Assembly: GCF_021532625.1 (NCBI RefSeq)
Contig: NZ_JAKGAR010000002.1
Location: 186,001 to 250,000 of the forward strand
DNA: 64,000 nucleotides
Direction: 5' to 3'
Source of the DNA: Octadecabacter algicola
GTDB taxonomy: Bacteria; Pseudomonadota; Alphaproteobacteria; Rhodobacterales; Rhodobacteraceae
The position numbers and the translations under genes are program-made. Within the stretch, counting starts at the first letter, position 1, and each line of letters starts with the position of its first letter. Under the pieces are notes generated by a model. That model saw only the letters and a list, made by a program, of their open reading frames with translations, was not told the origin of the DNA and ran no database searches. Shown here piece by piece: positions 25,735 through 34,380 of this stretch.

Positions 25735-26274
25735 TTATACGCCCTCCTTTTCCTTAAGGGATTTAAGATGTTTGCGGGCCTCGGACAGGCGCCAGCTGAT
25801 GGTGCCTTCGGAGACGCCCAAGATTTCGCCAGCCTCGGCGTGGGTCATGTCATCAAGGATTAGGGCCAACGTATCGCGCAGGTCGGGGGCGAGTTGACCC
25901 ATCGCTTCGGTCAGCCAATCGGCGCGTTCGGTGTTTTCTTCAATCACGGCTTGGCGGTTGAGTTCCCAATCACCCCATCCATCTGCGGCACGCCCATGGG
26001 TGGCCTGTTTACGACGACGATCATGGGCGGCGTTTACGGCCACGCGGTACAGCCATGTGGTGACTTTGGATTGGCGTTTGTAACTAGTGAGTTTGGCAGG
26101 CAGCGCGGCGCAGATGTCTTGGGTAAGGTCTTCGGCCTCGTGCTGGCTGCCCGTCAGGCGAAAACACAAACGATACAGGCGGTCGTACTGGCGGGCGATC
26201 AGGCTGGCAAAGGCCTGCCCGTCCCCGTTTGCGGCCGCCAAGGCCATGTCTTCATCACTAACTGTCATTCGCAT
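25735..26274 (-). CDS. ECF-type RNA polymerase sigma factor
   Basis: A sigma-70 family protein of about 179 residues. Region 2 shows FASLIARQYDRLYRLCFRLTG and a EAEDLTQDIC motif (the family's core-binding helix), followed by TTWLYRVAVNAAHDRRR. Region 4 shows LRDTLALILDDMTHAEAGEIL and SEGTISWRLSEARKHLK. The start is uncertain: ATGs at 26274 and 26268 are both possible, and neither has a strong ribosome site; a TTG at 26304 has an AAGGA too close to it. The von Willebrand gene follows without a gap. Confidence 0.9.
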   Translation of the reverse strand: MRMTVSDEDMALAAANGDGQAFASLIARQYDRLYRLCFRLTGSQHEAEDLTQDICAALPAKLTSYKRQSKVTTWLYRVAVNAAHDRRRKQATHGRAADGWGDWELNRQAVIEENTERADWLTEAMGQLAPDLRDTLALILDDMTHAEAGEILGVSEGTISWRLSEARKHLKSLKEKEGV

Positions 26275-26330
26275 CACTAGGGTATGACGAGCGTCAAAGG
26301 TCAATCCTTGGAAGAAAACTCAAAAAAATT

Positions 26331-26744
26331 TCAAAAAGGCTTTGTGATTACGACCCAGAGGATGGCGATGACGCCGAAGACGCTGATTTCATTGAAGATA
26401 CGCAGGTACATGTCGCTTTCACGAAATTCGCCTTTTTTGGCGCGCATGACCATGCCACCCGTCATCATGTAGTGGACGAACAGTAGCGCGACGAGGCCAA
26501 GTTTTACCCAGACCCAAGGCGCAAAGGCGAACACAGCCGCGCCAAGCCAGATCCCCGTGATCAGCGCGATCACCATAAGGCCCGCCGAAAAGCGATAGAG
26601 GCGATAGGTGAGATCACCAATGGGGCCGAATTCTCCCGTCTTGGCGAAATCACGTTTCCAATAGATCAACGCGCGTGGGACTGCGAAGATTGAGGTCATC
26701 CAGCCCATGACGCAGAGAATATGTATGATTTTCAGCCAATCCAT
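26331..26744 (-). CDS. CopD/HemJ-like small membrane protein
   Basis: A 137-residue inner-membrane protein with four hydrophobic segments. An IIHILCVMGWM motif at the N-terminus has the conserved His of the CopD/UPF0093 (HemJ-like) fold, and a VHYMMTGG motif is near residue 90. HemJ proteins oxidise protoporphyrinogen with a bound heme. The length fits, but I cannot tell HemJ from other CopD-like proteins here. It lies upstream of the ECF sigma gene on the same strand. Confidence 0.7.
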   Translation of the reverse strand: MDWLKIIHILCVMGWMTSIFAVPRALIYWKRDFAKTGEFGPIGDLTYRLYRFSAGLMVIALITGIWLGAAVFAFAPWVWVKLGLVALLFVHYMMTGGMVMRAKKGEFRESDMYLRIFNEISVFGVIAILWVVITKPF

Positions 26745-27147
26745 AGGCGTTTAATGGAGGAACGCGCTGCCACGTGCAAGCGGCCCACGTCTTATTCCGC
26801 GCCTTCGGCCCGAGGCAGCGCAGGGCTGTCAGGCGGAATACGGGCGGTGCTTATGCTGGTGTTTTACATGTGGGCGGTGCCGAGGGGGGTAGGCCCCCAA
26901 GGTCAATGCGCTGCGACCTGCTGGCCCCGCTTGGGGACCAACCGGCGGCCACAAATGCCATGGCGCGCGGGGTGATAATCCGCACGGGTTAACCATGGGT
27001 GAAGGTATGCGCGGGGTGTTGATGGGGAATGAAAAGGGCGTTCGGTTAAAGAGCAACGGGCAGTGTGTTGGCACCAAAATCCGCTGTGCGGGACGAAGCT
27101 GCCATTGGTTTTGCAAGCCTCAAAGCCCGCTTTCGGAGAATGTTCAC
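26745..27147. other. gene-free GC-rich stretch with interleaved inverted repeats
   Basis: No convincing gene is present. The first 240 bases are GC-rich and contain several self-complementary elements. One is GCGCTGCC (26764-26771) with GGCAGCGC (26814-26821); another is TATTCCGC (26793-26800) with GCGGAATA (26833-26840). There are also two short G/C hairpins around 26883-26900 and 26925-26942. The first two pairs interleave. The rest, to 27147, shows nothing I can name. It may be a dispersed repeat or a structured RNA. Confidence 0.5.
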
Positions 27148-27564
27148 TTAAGACGCATGTCCGAGACAGGGAGTGTTCAAAATAACGATATATGTGTTGT
27201 TGAAGTACGCGATTCTATCTTGAATTTCTTCCAGATCAGTCTGCGGACAGGTTACTCGGACTGCTGAATGGATGAGATTTATTCGTTCTTCCTCAGAAGT
27301 CACAGGCGCGGCAAAGAATAACTCGATATCATTCCGGAAAACATCAGCGTGACCTGTTGAGCCGTCATCAAAGGTAATTGGAACTCCAACCAGCTCCCTT
27401 ACTGCGCGTAGATGAACACGAGGTGTGAGGGCTAAATCATTCGTATAATAGGGTGTCAGACGTTCGTAGTACCATGCGTCAGAATACCCTGTACGATCTT
27501 GTACAACCGCGCATCCAGAAACTGCAAAAGCAAGCGGCAGCAAAGCCTTTCGGTACTTCATCAA
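27148..27564 (-). CDS. small lipoprotein of unknown function
   Basis: A 138-residue protein with a lipoprotein signal peptide ending in VSGC (Cys about residue 18). The mature part contains YYERLTPYYTNDLALTPRVHLRAVRELV and further C residues near the end (TCPQTDL; NTPCLG), which may form a disulfide. An ATG one codon downstream is equally possible. AT content is higher than in neighbours, which could reflect acquisition. No family recognised. Confidence 0.65.
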   Translation of the reverse strand: MMKYRKALLPLAFAVSGCAVVQDRTGYSDAWYYERLTPYYTNDLALTPRVHLRAVRELVGVPITFDDGSTGHADVFRNDIELFFAAPVTSEEERINLIHSAVRVTCPQTDLEEIQDRIAYFNNTYIVILNTPCLGHAS

Positions 27565-27704
27565 AACTACATTGCCTTTCTCTGCGAAGTAACGTCAGCT
27601 TAACCCAACCCGCAGAACCGGACATTGGGCTACTGCTCAGCATAGGTCAACAGGGGCTCAAAACAGACATTAGCGGCACGGCTTAGACCGCGCGGCGATG
27701 CTGA

Positions 27705-29183
27705 TTAAACCACGGTGCAGATGTATTTCATTTCCAAGTAGTCCTCGATCCCGTGGTGGCTGCCTTCGCGTCCAAGGCCGGATTGTTTTACGCCGCCAAA
27801 GGGCGCGACTTCGGTGGAAATAATGCCAGTATTCACGCCGACGATGCCATATTCCAACGCTTCGGCCACTTTGGTTACGCGGGACAGGTCTTTGGCGTAG
27901 AAATAGGACGCGAGGCCGAAGATCGTGTCGTTGGCCAGTTCGATGACATCGTCTTCGTCTTCAAACTTGAACAGGGGTGCGAAGGGACCGAAAGTTTCAT
28001 CGGTGCTAACGAGCATATCTTTGGTCGCGCCCGTCACGACGGTCGGTTCAAAGAACAGCGGTCCGAGGTTGGACGCGTTGCCGCCAGTCAAAACATCGCC
28101 GCCTTTGGAAAGAGCATCGGCAAGGTGTTCGCGCACTTTTTCGACTGCGGCGGGGGCGATCAGCGGGCCGAGGGTTGTGCCGTCCGTCAGGCCATCGCCG
28201 ATTTTCAACGCTTCGACGGCGGTTTTCAGTTTCTGGGCAAATTCATCATAGACGCCGGCTTGCACGTAGATGCGGTTTGCGCAGACGCAGGTCTGGCCGT
28301 TGTTGCGGAATTTACAGGCGATGGCTCCGATCACGGCTTCGTCCAGATCAGCGTCGTCAAAGACGATAAAGGGCGCGTTGCCGCCCAGTTCCATGGAGCA
28401 CTTCATCACTTGGTCTGCCGCTTGTTTCAGCAGGATGCGCCCCACAGCGGTTGACCCTGTGAAGGTTAACTTACGCACGATGGGGTTTTCGCAGAATTCT
28501 TTGCCGGTTCCGGAGGCATCCGTGGATGTCAGCACAGAGAATAGGCCATCTGGGATGCCGGCCTCTTGGGCGAGTTTACCCATGGCGAGGGCCGACAGCG
28601 GTGTGAGTTCGGACGGGCGGGCTACAAAGCCGCAGCCAGCGGCCAGTGCGGGCGCGACCTTGCGGGCGATCATCGCGTTGGGGAAATTCCACGGCGTGAT
28701 ACCTGCGGCGACGCCGATGGGCTGCTTGATCACGGTAATGCGGGCGTTTGGCATGTGGCTCGGGATGGTTTCACCATAGACGCGTTTTGCTTCTTCGGCG
28801 AACCATTCCACGAAGGACGCGCCATAGGCGACCTCGCCACGGGCTTCGGCCAGTGGTTTGCCTTGTTCGGCGGTCATAATGATTGCGAGGTCTTCTTGAT
28901 TGGCCATCAAAAGATCGAACCATTTGCGCAGCACGTTTGCGCGGTCTTTTCCGGTCCGCGCAGCCCAAATGTGGCGGGCCTTTTCGGCGGCATCAATCGC
29001 GTCCGCGATTTCTGTGCGGCTTAGGTCGGCGACCTTGGCTATTACGTCGCCGCGGGCAGGGTTGGTCACATCGAAGGTTTTGCCGGATTTGGCTTGAACC
29101 CATTTGCCTGCGACGAAGGCGTCGGTGCAGACAAGGTCAGGGCGGGACAGCATGGACTTTAGGTCTGTGGTGGAATCAAGCAT
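27705..29183 (-). CDS. gabD: NAD(P)-dependent succinate-semialdehyde dehydrogenase
   Basis: A 492-residue aldehyde dehydrogenase that oxidises succinate semialdehyde to succinate, the last step of the GABA shunt. Key motifs are PWNFPNAMIARKVAPALAAGC (cofactor site), FTGSTAVGRIL, the catalytic Glu in MELGGNAPFIVFDDADLD and the catalytic Cys in NNGQTCVCANRIYV. The C-terminus ends EAPFGGVKQSGLGREGSHHGIEDY-like, as in GabD. The start is upstream of the divergent hydrolase gene, so the two share a promoter region of about 67 bases. Confidence 0.92.
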   Translation of the reverse strand: MLDSTTDLKSMLSRPDLVCTDAFVAGKWVQAKSGKTFDVTNPARGDVIAKVADLSRTEIADAIDAAEKARHIWAARTGKDRANVLRKWFDLLMANQEDLAIIMTAEQGKPLAEARGEVAYGASFVEWFAEEAKRVYGETIPSHMPNARITVIKQPIGVAAGITPWNFPNAMIARKVAPALAAGCGFVARPSELTPLSALAMGKLAQEAGIPDGLFSVLTSTDASGTGKEFCENPIVRKLTFTGSTAVGRILLKQAADQVMKCSMELGGNAPFIVFDDADLDEAVIGAIACKFRNNGQTCVCANRIYVQAGVYDEFAQKLKTAVEALKIGDGLTDGTTLGPLIAPAAVEKVREHLADALSKGGDVLTGGNASNLGPLFFEPTVVTGATKDMLVSTDETFGPFAPLFKFEDEDDVIELANDTIFGLASYFYAKDLSRVTKVAEALEYGIVGVNTGIISTEVAPFGGVKQSGLGREGSHHGIEDYLEMKYICTVV

Positions 29184-29250
29184 TGTGGTCTCCGATATGA
29201 CTTTGGGAAATACCTACGCGGCTTCGCGGGATGATCCAAGAGGAGCCGTT

Positions 29251-30018
29251 ATGACGAACCGAGATGCAGCTGATCAGGCCTATGCGAATTCCGCCTATAT
29301 TCCCGATGGCGAGAGCTATTATGAACGCTGGGACGCGGCGGCCAAGGCGTTTCGAGCGCAGCAATCTGCGACGCGCCCCAATGAGACAGGTGAGATCTAC
29401 GCCCCTAAAGGGCCGTTACGTGGAACCGTTATTATCGTTCACGGGGGCTATTGGTTGGCAGGGTCGCCATCGATGTTTTCGCATTTGGCAGCGGGTGCGA
29501 TCAGCGCTGGTTTTGCGGTTGCATTACCATCTTATACCTTGGCTCCGGCGGCTCGTATCGGTGACATGACACAGCAGATCGCCGCAAGTATTGACGAGAT
29601 CGCAGCGGCGATTGAGGGGCCGATATACCTTGTGGGTCATTCGGCGGGTGGGCACTTGGTGGCGCGTATGGCGTGCACAGATATGACGGCCAATTGGTCA
29701 CATAGGGTACGGCGGATGATGGCGATTTCACCGATTGGTGATTTGGCGCCGTTGCGCGACACCACGATGAACGACACGCTGGGCATTAGCGAAGATGAAG
29801 CATTGAGAGAAAGCCCCATTCATCACAAGCGGCAAGATATCCCTTTTACCGTTTGGGTCGGGGCAGAGGAACGGCCTGCGTTCATTGATCAAGCCATGGG
29901 GCTCTCGCGGGTATGGGATTGTGATTTAACGATTGAAGCCGGGAAACATCATTTCGATGTGATTGAAGGGTTGGAAAGCCCTATCAGTCCGATGATGCGA
30001 GCACTGTTTAGGTCGTAG
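29251..30018 (+). CDS. alpha/beta hydrolase, arylformamidase-like
   Basis: A 255-residue hydrolase. The oxyanion motif HGGYW (about residue 65) and the nucleophile elbow GHSAGGH (about 130) are the pattern of kynurenine formamidase and related esterases. The catalytic His is likely in GKHHFDVIEGL near the C-terminus. The ATG at 29251 has an AGAGGAG site; the frame from 29104 lies inside the divergent gabD and is rejected. A kynureninase gene lies 27 kb away in this window, which makes a tryptophan-catabolic role plausible, but other substrates are equally possible. Confidence 0.82.
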   Translation: MTNRDAADQAYANSAYIPDGESYYERWDAAAKAFRAQQSATRPNETGEIYAPKGPLRGTVIIVHGGYWLAGSPSMFSHLAAGAISAGFAVALPSYTLAPAARIGDMTQQIAASIDEIAAAIEGPIYLVGHSAGGHLVARMACTDMTANWSHRVRRMMAISPIGDLAPLRDTTMNDTLGISEDEALRESPIHHKRQDIPFTVWVGAEERPAFIDQAMGLSRVWDCDLTIEAGKHHFDVIEGLESPISPMMRALFRS

Positions 30019-30032
30019 AGGCTAAGTCATGC

Positions 30033-30512
30033 TCAAAATGCAATCACGGGCCTGACGATCATCAACCAAAGCAATGCGATGATGGCGATGAAGGCCGGAA
30101 AACCGCACGCGAACCATATGCGATAAAGTCGCATGTAGCGTGGTGTTAAAGGCCTGCCTGTTTGCGCTGATTGGCGTGCCTCGTCGCGCATTTTGGCTTG
30201 AATCCACACAACGGGAAGCCAAAACAGCCCGATAAACACATAAAGCCCGAGCGAGACCGCGAGCCAGCCCTCCAACAGCGGCCAGCCTAAGTCGAACGCT
30301 AGAACGACACCCGTGATTGGCTGCGCGATTGCCGCCGTGGCGGTGAACAACATGTCTGCGATGACGACAATCGCGGCGGTGTGAGTAATACTGGCAGGGT
30401 CTTTGGTACGATGGGCCATGACCATGAAGAACGCGATCCCAGCCCCTGTTCCGATCAGCACGCAGGCCCCAAGCACATGCAGCAGGCGGATGACGTCAAT
30501 CCCTTCGATCAT
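30033..30512 (-). CDS. DUF2269 membrane protein
   Basis: A 159-residue integral membrane protein with four hydrophobic segments, starting MIEGIDVIRLLHVLGACVLIG. The conserved HVLG of helix 1, the H-T of the helix-2 start and a W-I-Q-A-K-M motif near 110 fit DUF2269, a family often found beside DoxX-like proteins. Its start overlaps the preceding SDR gene by four bases. Function is unknown. Confidence 0.82.
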   Translation of the reverse strand: MIEGIDVIRLLHVLGACVLIGTGAGIAFFMVMAHRTKDPASITHTAAIVVIADMLFTATAAIAQPITGVVLAFDLGWPLLEGWLAVSLGLYVFIGLFWLPVVWIQAKMRDEARQSAQTGRPLTPRYMRLYRIWFACGFPAFIAIIALLWLMIVRPVIAF

Positions 30513-31837
30513 CGTGTTTCCAGTGCTACGCGAGCAACCAAGGCCAAGGCGATGCTTGGCAGTACTTTGATCATTGGGCCAAGCGGATCAAGCCATAGAT
30601 GTGGCACGAAGAGCGTTGAGGCCGCCAAATAGAATAGGCTGACCGCGATTGCGGCCCAGCATGCCATTTTAGCGGTTGGGCGATATAAGAACGCGGCAGC
30701 GATTGTTATGTCGACGACACCCCAGAACATAACGCTGCTGATGGCCAAGGCGTTGGGCCAGCCGACGTCAGTAAGAACACGGGCTGCTTCTTGAACTTTG
30801 ATGAACCCAATGACACCGGACAGGACCCAAAACACCACGAGAGTTGCGATGAGTATTGGGGTCAGAAGCGCCATCTGAGCAAACAGCCGATCCTCTGCCC
30901 ACGCAGGCATGCCGGCGAAGGTTTGCTTCAGTGACCTGACGGGTGGCACTCCGAATTGCGAAAGGTTGGGCGGTGTTCCCGTCACCCCATCGGAGAGCAC
31001 TTTGACCGCGGTGGTTCTGAGGGGGGATCGCCAGCCTAATTTGCCCAGTCCATCTGCGACTTTCGAAGTTGCGCGCATTAAGGCGTTTGGCATTTTTATT
31101 TCATGTCTTGCGGGGGCGAACCCCAACCAATGGCGGGTGGCGGCCACGACGTCGCGCAGTGAATGCGTTTTGTCCTCGACCAGATCCCCAACAAAACCAC
31201 TGGGAATTTTGCCTGCGAGTGCGGCGCTTACGGCTGCGGCAACATCATCTAGCGCGACGGTTTGAATTTTGGCGTCTGGATCGGCGATGGGTTGGATCAG
31301 GGGGATTGCGGCCAACATGCGCAACATGGTGGTGCCGCCGTAGCTGTGTCTTGCCAAGACCAGCCCGGGTCGGAAAATGTGATGTATGACGCCAGAGTTT
31401 TGGATGGCGCCATCGCCGCGTGCCTTTGACGCCAGAAAAGGCGTTGATGCAGCGACATCTGCACCTGCTGCTGAGATTTGAACAAGGTGCACGTCGGCTG
31501 ACGCGCAAGCCTGCGCGAGGGCTGACACGGCGTAATGGTGTAGCGTCTCAAGGTCGTCCTCTGGCCCGTCCTGAAGCGCGCCTGAACAGTTTACCACCGC
31601 ATCGATCCCGTCCAGAAAGGGCTGCCATGCATCTGTGTGGGTCAAGGATCGAAGGTCAGAAATGCGCCAGTCGATGTCCGGAAGGACACGTTTTCCCGTG
31701 GATAGGTCGCGCCCTAATCCGATGACCGTGTGGCCATCCGGGGTGAGGCGTTGTGCGACGCCACTGCCAATGAGGCCATATGCGCCGACAACTAGGATCG
31801 TCATTCTCGGGCGGGTGGTTGAAGAAAGGGTGCTCAT
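30509..31837 (-). CDS. SDR family oxidoreductase fused to a DoxX-like membrane domain
   Basis: A 442-residue fusion. The N-terminal ~290 residues form an atypical short-chain dehydrogenase/NAD(P)-binding domain (VVGAYGLIGSGVAQRL near 16). The C-terminal ~130 residues have four hydrophobic segments typical of DoxX_3. The fusion is known in proteobacteria, but its substrate is not. The ATG at 31837 has AGGA eight bases upstream and is preferred over 31870 and 31804. It overlaps the DUF2269 start and follows the 157-residue gene closely. Confidence 0.85.
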   Translation of the reverse strand: MSTLSSTTRPRMTILVVGAYGLIGSGVAQRLTPDGHTVIGLGRDLSTGKRVLPDIDWRISDLRSLTHTDAWQPFLDGIDAVVNCSGALQDGPEDDLETLHHYAVSALAQACASADVHLVQISAAGADVAASTPFLASKARGDGAIQNSGVIHHIFRPGLVLARHSYGGTTMLRMLAAIPLIQPIADPDAKIQTVALDDVAAAVSAALAGKIPSGFVGDLVEDKTHSLRDVVAATRHWLGFAPARHEIKMPNALMRATSKVADGLGKLGWRSPLRTTAVKVLSDGVTGTPPNLSQFGVPPVRSLKQTFAGMPAWAEDRLFAQMALLTPILIATLVVFWVLSGVIGFIKVQEAARVLTDVGWPNALAISSVMFWGVVDITIAAAFLYRPTAKMACWAAIAVSLFYLAASTLFVPHLWLDPLGPMIKVLPSIALALVARVALETR

Positions 31838-31850
31838 CTGGCGTCCTGCG

Positions 31851-32324
31851 TCAGGTAACGTCGAATGCACCAGCGTAGCGCAATTTTGGCGTGTCGTTCA
31901 GGGTGTAGGGCAGGCCGCAAAACGCCGCTTCGGAAAGCAATATAATGGTGTTGTTTGATCCAATCTGCTGAAACAGCCCATCTGGGTGCGGTGTTAACAT
32001 TGGAACTGCGGCACCTATGCGGGGGGCGCCAAAAACGATCTCGACTTCATCGGTGTCGATCGTCGCGTCCGGCAGGTCTCGTGTGAGGGGCTCAGGCTCG
32101 TTTTGGCTGGGGGCGTCGATGCAGTAGCGCGTCGCGTCCAGTTCGGATTCGAACGTGCCGTGGAAGACGTGAACGCGGTTGCTATGCGCGCGATTGGGTT
32201 GCTGAGTCTGATCCATCGCGCGGGTGTCGCGGTGCGGGTTGCCGACCACCGTATGGGGAATGATTTTCCGCCAAGGGATCAGGCTGGCGATAGGGGCGAA
32301 GACTATTCCAAACAAACCCTTCAT
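31851..32324 (-). CDS. conserved hypothetical protein in the cupin-SDR operon
   Basis: A 157-residue protein with a short hydrophobic N-terminus (MKGLFGIVFAPIASLIPW). I recognise no domain. Its ATG shares a base with the cupin stop codon (TAATG), so it is translationally coupled, and the SDR-DoxX gene starts 13 bases past its stop. The operon order is cupin, this gene, SDR-DoxX, DUF2269. Confidence 0.7.
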   Translation of the reverse strand: MKGLFGIVFAPIASLIPWRKIIPHTVVGNPHRDTRAMDQTQQPNRAHSNRVHVFHGTFESELDATRYCIDAPSQNEPEPLTRDLPDATIDTDEVEIVFGAPRIGAAVPMLTPHPDGLFQQIGSNNTIILLSEAAFCGLPYTLNDTPKLRYAGAFDVT

Positions 32325-32686
32325 TAGATTGACGGCTTTGCCGATGCAGGGCGGTCACTGTCGCCAGAATTCGGTTCTCCGGTGGGTTCGATCAGCAACA
32401 CTTTGGCTTCGGATGTGGCGCGGGGGCGGTGAACCATGCCTTGTGGCACGACGCACAATTCACCAGGGCCAAGGGTGACGGCATCACCATCTTCGCCGTC
32501 GAGCGTGACTTCGCCTTCTAGGATCAAGAAAAAGTCGTCTGTGGTGTCGTGTTTGTGGAACGGGAATTCGCCTGTAAACTTGACCACCATCACATCGTTT
32601 CCGTTGTAATTTGCAACGACATGCGGGTCCCAATGGGAACTGAACATGGACAGCTTTTCCGCGAGGTTTACTTTTTTCAGGCCCAT
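32324..32686 (-). CDS. cupin domain-containing protein
   Basis: A 120-residue single-domain cupin. Motif 1 (FPFHKHDTTDDFFLILEGE, about 41-59) has the two His and one Glu usual for metal binding, and motif 2 is GELCVVPQGMVHRP. Small cupins of this type often bind metals and act on small molecules; the substrate is unknown. It heads the minus-strand run that continues into the hypothetical, SDR-DoxX and DUF2269 genes. Confidence 0.9.
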   Translation of the reverse strand: MGLKKVNLAEKLSMFSSHWDPHVVANYNGNDVMVVKFTGEFPFHKHDTTDDFFLILEGEVTLDGEDGDAVTLGPGELCVVPQGMVHRPRATSEAKVLLIEPTGEPNSGDSDRPASAKPSI

Positions 32687-32858
32687 GGGTTTTGTCTTTC
32701 TTTGGGTCGGTTATGCCCACTATCTACATCAAGTTTGAGATGGCAAGCGGCCCGAATGCACACCTTGCCGCGGATAATTCGATAGTTTCACATTTGGGGT
32801 GGTTTTGCCGTGCTCTGCAGGGGTAGTGTTTGGAAAAGGTAATCAATCGAGGGCAAAA

Positions 32859-33692
32859 ATGCAGTTTTCCACAGTTCCAACCGTTCGTTTTGCTCTAATG
32901 GGATTGGCCATTGGTGTTTTGTCAGCTTGTGCTGAACGGGTTGAGATGATCGGCGGAATTCCAGCCGACCAGATCGTTGAGGGATACGGGTTCCTTGAGG
33001 ATAATGGATACAACCTGCCACCGATCCCCGCTGAGTATTTGAGCGAACTGAACCGTCGTACTGTTGTAGAATACAATGGACCGGAAGCTGCGGGCACAAT
33101 TGTCGTCGATCCCCATGCCAAGCTTTTGTACTTTGTCGGTGATGACGGCACGGCGCGCCGTTACCCTATTGCTGTCGGGCGTCAGGGCATGAGCATGAGC
33201 CGCCCTTCAACCGTGCAGTTGAAACGCGAATGGCCCGGCTGGACGCCAACGCAAAACATGTTGCGCACCCAACCAGAAGTTTACGGTCCCTTCGCACGCG
33301 GTGTTGAAGGTGGTTTGGCAAGCCCGTTGGGCGCTCGGGCGCTGTATCTGTTCCAGAACGGGCGCGACACGCACTTCCGTATCCACGGCACCAACGATTT
33401 GCCGTCTATCGGTAACTCGGGGTCTGCTGGATGTATCCGCATGTTCAACCACGACATCATTGATCTGTTTGACGATGTGCCAAACGGCACACGGGTTGTG
33501 GTGCGGACCTATGCTGCCTCCGTTGAATTGGAGGGCGAAGCGGTTGCCAATCGCGGTGTGATCCTTGAGCCAAACATCGTTGATCCGGATTTGATTTACG
33601 GCACTGGCGAAGATGATGCTGTTGAGTTGGATGAGATCGCGGAAGACGTCGCCGTTGATCCGCTGAGTGCCAGCACGATTTCGGGCGGGTGA
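32859..33692 (+). CDS. L,D-transpeptidase (YkuD family), lipoprotein
   Basis: A 277-residue protein with a lipoprotein-type signal peptide (lipobox LSAC, Cys near residue 21). The YkuD catalytic motif is present: HGTNDLPSIGNSGSAGCIRM spans the conserved His and Cys (about 180-200). Such enzymes form 3-3 peptidoglycan crosslinks or attach lipoproteins to the wall. The start at 32859 is chosen because it leads directly into the signal peptide. The C-terminal extension is acidic. It converges with the next gene with a one-base gap. Confidence 0.92.
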   Translation: MQFSTVPTVRFALMGLAIGVLSACAERVEMIGGIPADQIVEGYGFLEDNGYNLPPIPAEYLSELNRRTVVEYNGPEAAGTIVVDPHAKLLYFVGDDGTARRYPIAVGRQGMSMSRPSTVQLKREWPGWTPTQNMLRTQPEVYGPFARGVEGGLASPLGARALYLFQNGRDTHFRIHGTNDLPSIGNSGSAGCIRMFNHDIIDLFDDVPNGTRVVVRTYAASVELEGEAVANRGVILEPNIVDPDLIYGTGEDDAVELDEIAEDVAVDPLSASTISGG

Positions 33693-33693
33693 G

Positions 33694-34233
33694 TCAAATC
33701 CGAAAGACGACGACGCCAGAATAGAGCAAATGACACGAATAGGCTGCCCAAAACGTGAGGCAGAATAATCCGAACCGCATAAGCCGACGTTCATATGTGT
33801 GGCGCACGATCATCGCGGACAGGCCGTAGGTTATTGTCAGCAAGCCAAGCAAGAAAGTGAAGCCTGCGAGCGACATCGTTGGAAGGACCAGTGCAATGAG
33901 CCTGCCCACTGTCCATGGCAGATCGCTTACTACGCCGATGGGTGTTGCCAACGTCAAAGCAATCATTCCCACAATCCGCCCAAGGGTCGGGCGAAATGTT
34001 TCGCGGATTTGCCCTTTGGTGTGGGTTATCAACCACCAAAGCATCGCCAGCCCGTAGCCTAAGACCAACGAACACGCAATTGCAACAATGGGGGGAAGCG
34101 CTTTGCCGGTTGTCTCGTATTCCATCAGCGCTGGGCGTCGAACCAGATAATAAAACACGAAGATCAGCCCGCCTAGACAGAGGGCAAGCATGCGGGGCGG
34201 GGTGTATGGTTTTTGAACGATGTTCATTTTCAC
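33694..34233 (-). CDS. predicted multi-pass membrane protein
   Basis: A 179-residue protein with about five hydrophobic segments (near 16-32, 45-68, 88-105, 108-135, 150-175). It has no recognisable catalytic motif, and I cannot name the family. An ATG two codons in (34227) is an alternative start. It is divergent from the large operon that begins at 34381, with a 147-base gap that must hold both promoters. Confidence 0.7.
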   Translation of the reverse strand: MKMNIVQKPYTPPRMLALCLGGLIFVFYYLVRRPALMEYETTGKALPPIVAIACSLVLGYGLAMLWWLITHTKGQIRETFRPTLGRIVGMIALTLATPIGVVSDLPWTVGRLIALVLPTMSLAGFTFLLGLLTITYGLSAMIVRHTYERRLMRFGLFCLTFWAAYSCHLLYSGVVVFRI

Positions 34234-34380
34234 ATCGTGCCATATGCCTCATCAAATTGCATAGGTCTGGATTTCCTGACCTGTTCGGGCCGATTTTGCG
34301 CATTTCTAGCTACTCGCGCCATGAAATTGTCGTTAACAATACCTACATAACACGCAACGAATTCTTACAGTGAGGACCAT

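Noticed and set aside
26721-26992. Two short plus-strand frames (84 and 72 codons) after the CopD-like gene
   Set aside because: They run through overlapping palindromes, have no ribosome site and no recognisable motif, so the region is described as non-coding.
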